Of a stretch of DNA of 64,000 bases, positions 63,470 to 64,000 are shown in pieces. The stretch comes from Opitutales bacterium (GTDB taxonomy: Bacteria > Verrucomicrobiota > Verrucomicrobiia > Opitutales > Coraliomargaritaceae). Where the stretch lies: positions 1 through 64,000 of the forward strand of contig JANQXM010000047.1 of assembly GCA_030729385.1 (NCBI GenBank), given 5' to 3'. Both the position numbers and the translations under genes were made by a program. Within the stretch, counting starts at the first letter, position 1. Each line of letters begins with the position of its first letter. Below the pieces are notes generated by a model that worked only from the letters and a program-made list of their open reading frames with translations, was not told the DNA's origin and did not search any database.

Positions 63470-64000
63470 TTATTTGGAGATGAACAACTGGCTGGATACG
63501 ACTTTATAGATCATGTTCTGCAGGGCATAGCCATCATACTGGCATTTATTCACGAGATCAAGTATGGCATCGGTATCTGAGAATTCAATCGTCCGCCCGA
63601 TTCCGTATGATACGAGCGATTCGACAAACTCCTTAGCCAATTTATGTTTCTGTGTTTTGAGTAAACTCTTGAGTTCCTCCATATCGCGATAAGCGATGCC
63701 GCTGACGAGCTTGCCGCCGCGTTCAATTGGCTCATTAAACTTACCGACTTTTTCGTGGGTGCGATACATGCCAATGGCATCGTAATTCTCCATACCAAAT
63801 CCAATCGGATCAATCCGACTGTGGCAGGAGGCACAGACGGTTTGCGTCTGATGCATCTCGACCATCTTGCGGTTTGGCAGAGGCGTATCGATATTGGATC
63901 CCAGTTCCGGAACGTTGGGTGGCGGCGGTGCTGGTGGGTCATTGAGAATCTTATCGAGCACCATGGTGCCACGAATCACTGGCGAGGAACGCTCCCCATT
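63470..64000 (-). CDS. DUF1592/DUF1588/DUF1585-type cytochrome protein, partial
   Basis: The visible part of a large protein that runs off the right edge; the track ORF starts internally at a GTG, and the frame continues open to 64000 ('NGERSSPVIRGTMVLDKIL'). Present are DUF1588 ('RGTMVLDKIL', proline-rich 'PPAPPPPNVPEL', haem motif CASCH followed by 'RIDPIGFGMENYDA') and DUF1585 ('FVESLVSYGIGRTIEFSDTD'). These domains form the C-terminal end of planctomycete-type cytochrome proteins that pair with DUF1552. It should be secreted or periplasmic with c-type haem; the role is unknown. Confidence 0.88.
   Translation of the reverse strand, partial: NGERSSPVIRGTMVLDKILNDPPAPPPPNVPELGSNIDTPLPNRKMVEMHQTQTVCASCHSRIDPIGFGMENYDAIGMYRTHEKVGKFNEPIERGGKLVSGIAYRDMEELKSLLKTQKHKLAKEFVESLVSYGIGRTIEFSDTDAILDLVNKCQYDGYALQNMIYKVVSSQLFISK

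Overview
The window looks like part of a polysaccharide-specialist genome from the Verrucomicrobiota, most plausibly a marine Puniceicoccales/Opitutales relative; a planctomycete is the main alternative. The reasons are planctomycete-type cytochrome/DUF1501/DUF1552 surface genes, a PEP-CTERM protein, many Tat-exported Gfo/Idh/MocA oxidoreductases, DUF1080 proteins, S1 sulfatases and fucosidases, and few canonical Shine-Dalgarno sites. This placement is inference from gene content; no rRNA, tRNA, CRISPR array or insertion sequence was seen. No gap longer than about 300 bases lacks a gene.

Layout. 1-6620 (minus): operon of a PSCyt1/PSCyt2/PSD1 protein, a DUF1501 protein, a DUF2231-cytochrome-LRR protein and the start of a beta-propeller protein, divergent from an AraC regulator (6841-7722) that is followed by a PEP-CTERM protein. 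8571-8641 is a folded repeat-like element. 8674-23930 (minus): a glycan-degradation block with three DUF608/GH116-like enzymes (two are close paralogues around an S1 sulfatase) and a GH95 enzyme between two GH117-like enzymes. 24212-27665 (plus): NarL-type response regulator and a large sensor kinase. 27841-31696: sodium/solute symporter, divergent XylR-like regulator, HAD hydrolase.

31869-42644 (minus) is a probable operon running from a PAS-AraC regulator and MFS transporter through Gfo/Idh/MocA, ankyrin, DUF1080, TIM-barrel, ThuA, Gfo/Idh/MocA and HEAT-repeat genes. A ROK regulator (minus) then diverges from 44229-55798 (plus): four more Gfo/Idh/MocA enzymes, three DUF1080 domains in two proteins, an Nramp-like transporter lacking the usual metal motifs, a TIM-barrel protein, a DoxX-like membrane protein and a discoidin-like lipoprotein, closed by a clear terminator. 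55911-58010 is a large multidomain secreted protein. 58113-62035 (minus) is a GH29 fucosidase, esterase and S1 sulfatase cluster. 62147-64000 (minus) is a DUF1552 protein and a partial DUF1588/DUF1585 cytochrome protein.

Working model (inference): sulfated, probably fucose- or galactose-containing algal glycan is desulfated, deacetylated and trimmed by the 8.6-24 kb and 58-62 kb enzymes. The 32-56 kb block then handles glycosides by oxidation to 3-keto sugars (Gfo/Idh/MocA), cleavage by DUF1080 proteins and isomerisation by TIM-barrel enzymes. A 14-bp inverted repeat (consensus CRCRTRAANAYGYG) occurs in six intergenic spaces across the window and may tie these blocks into one regulon.
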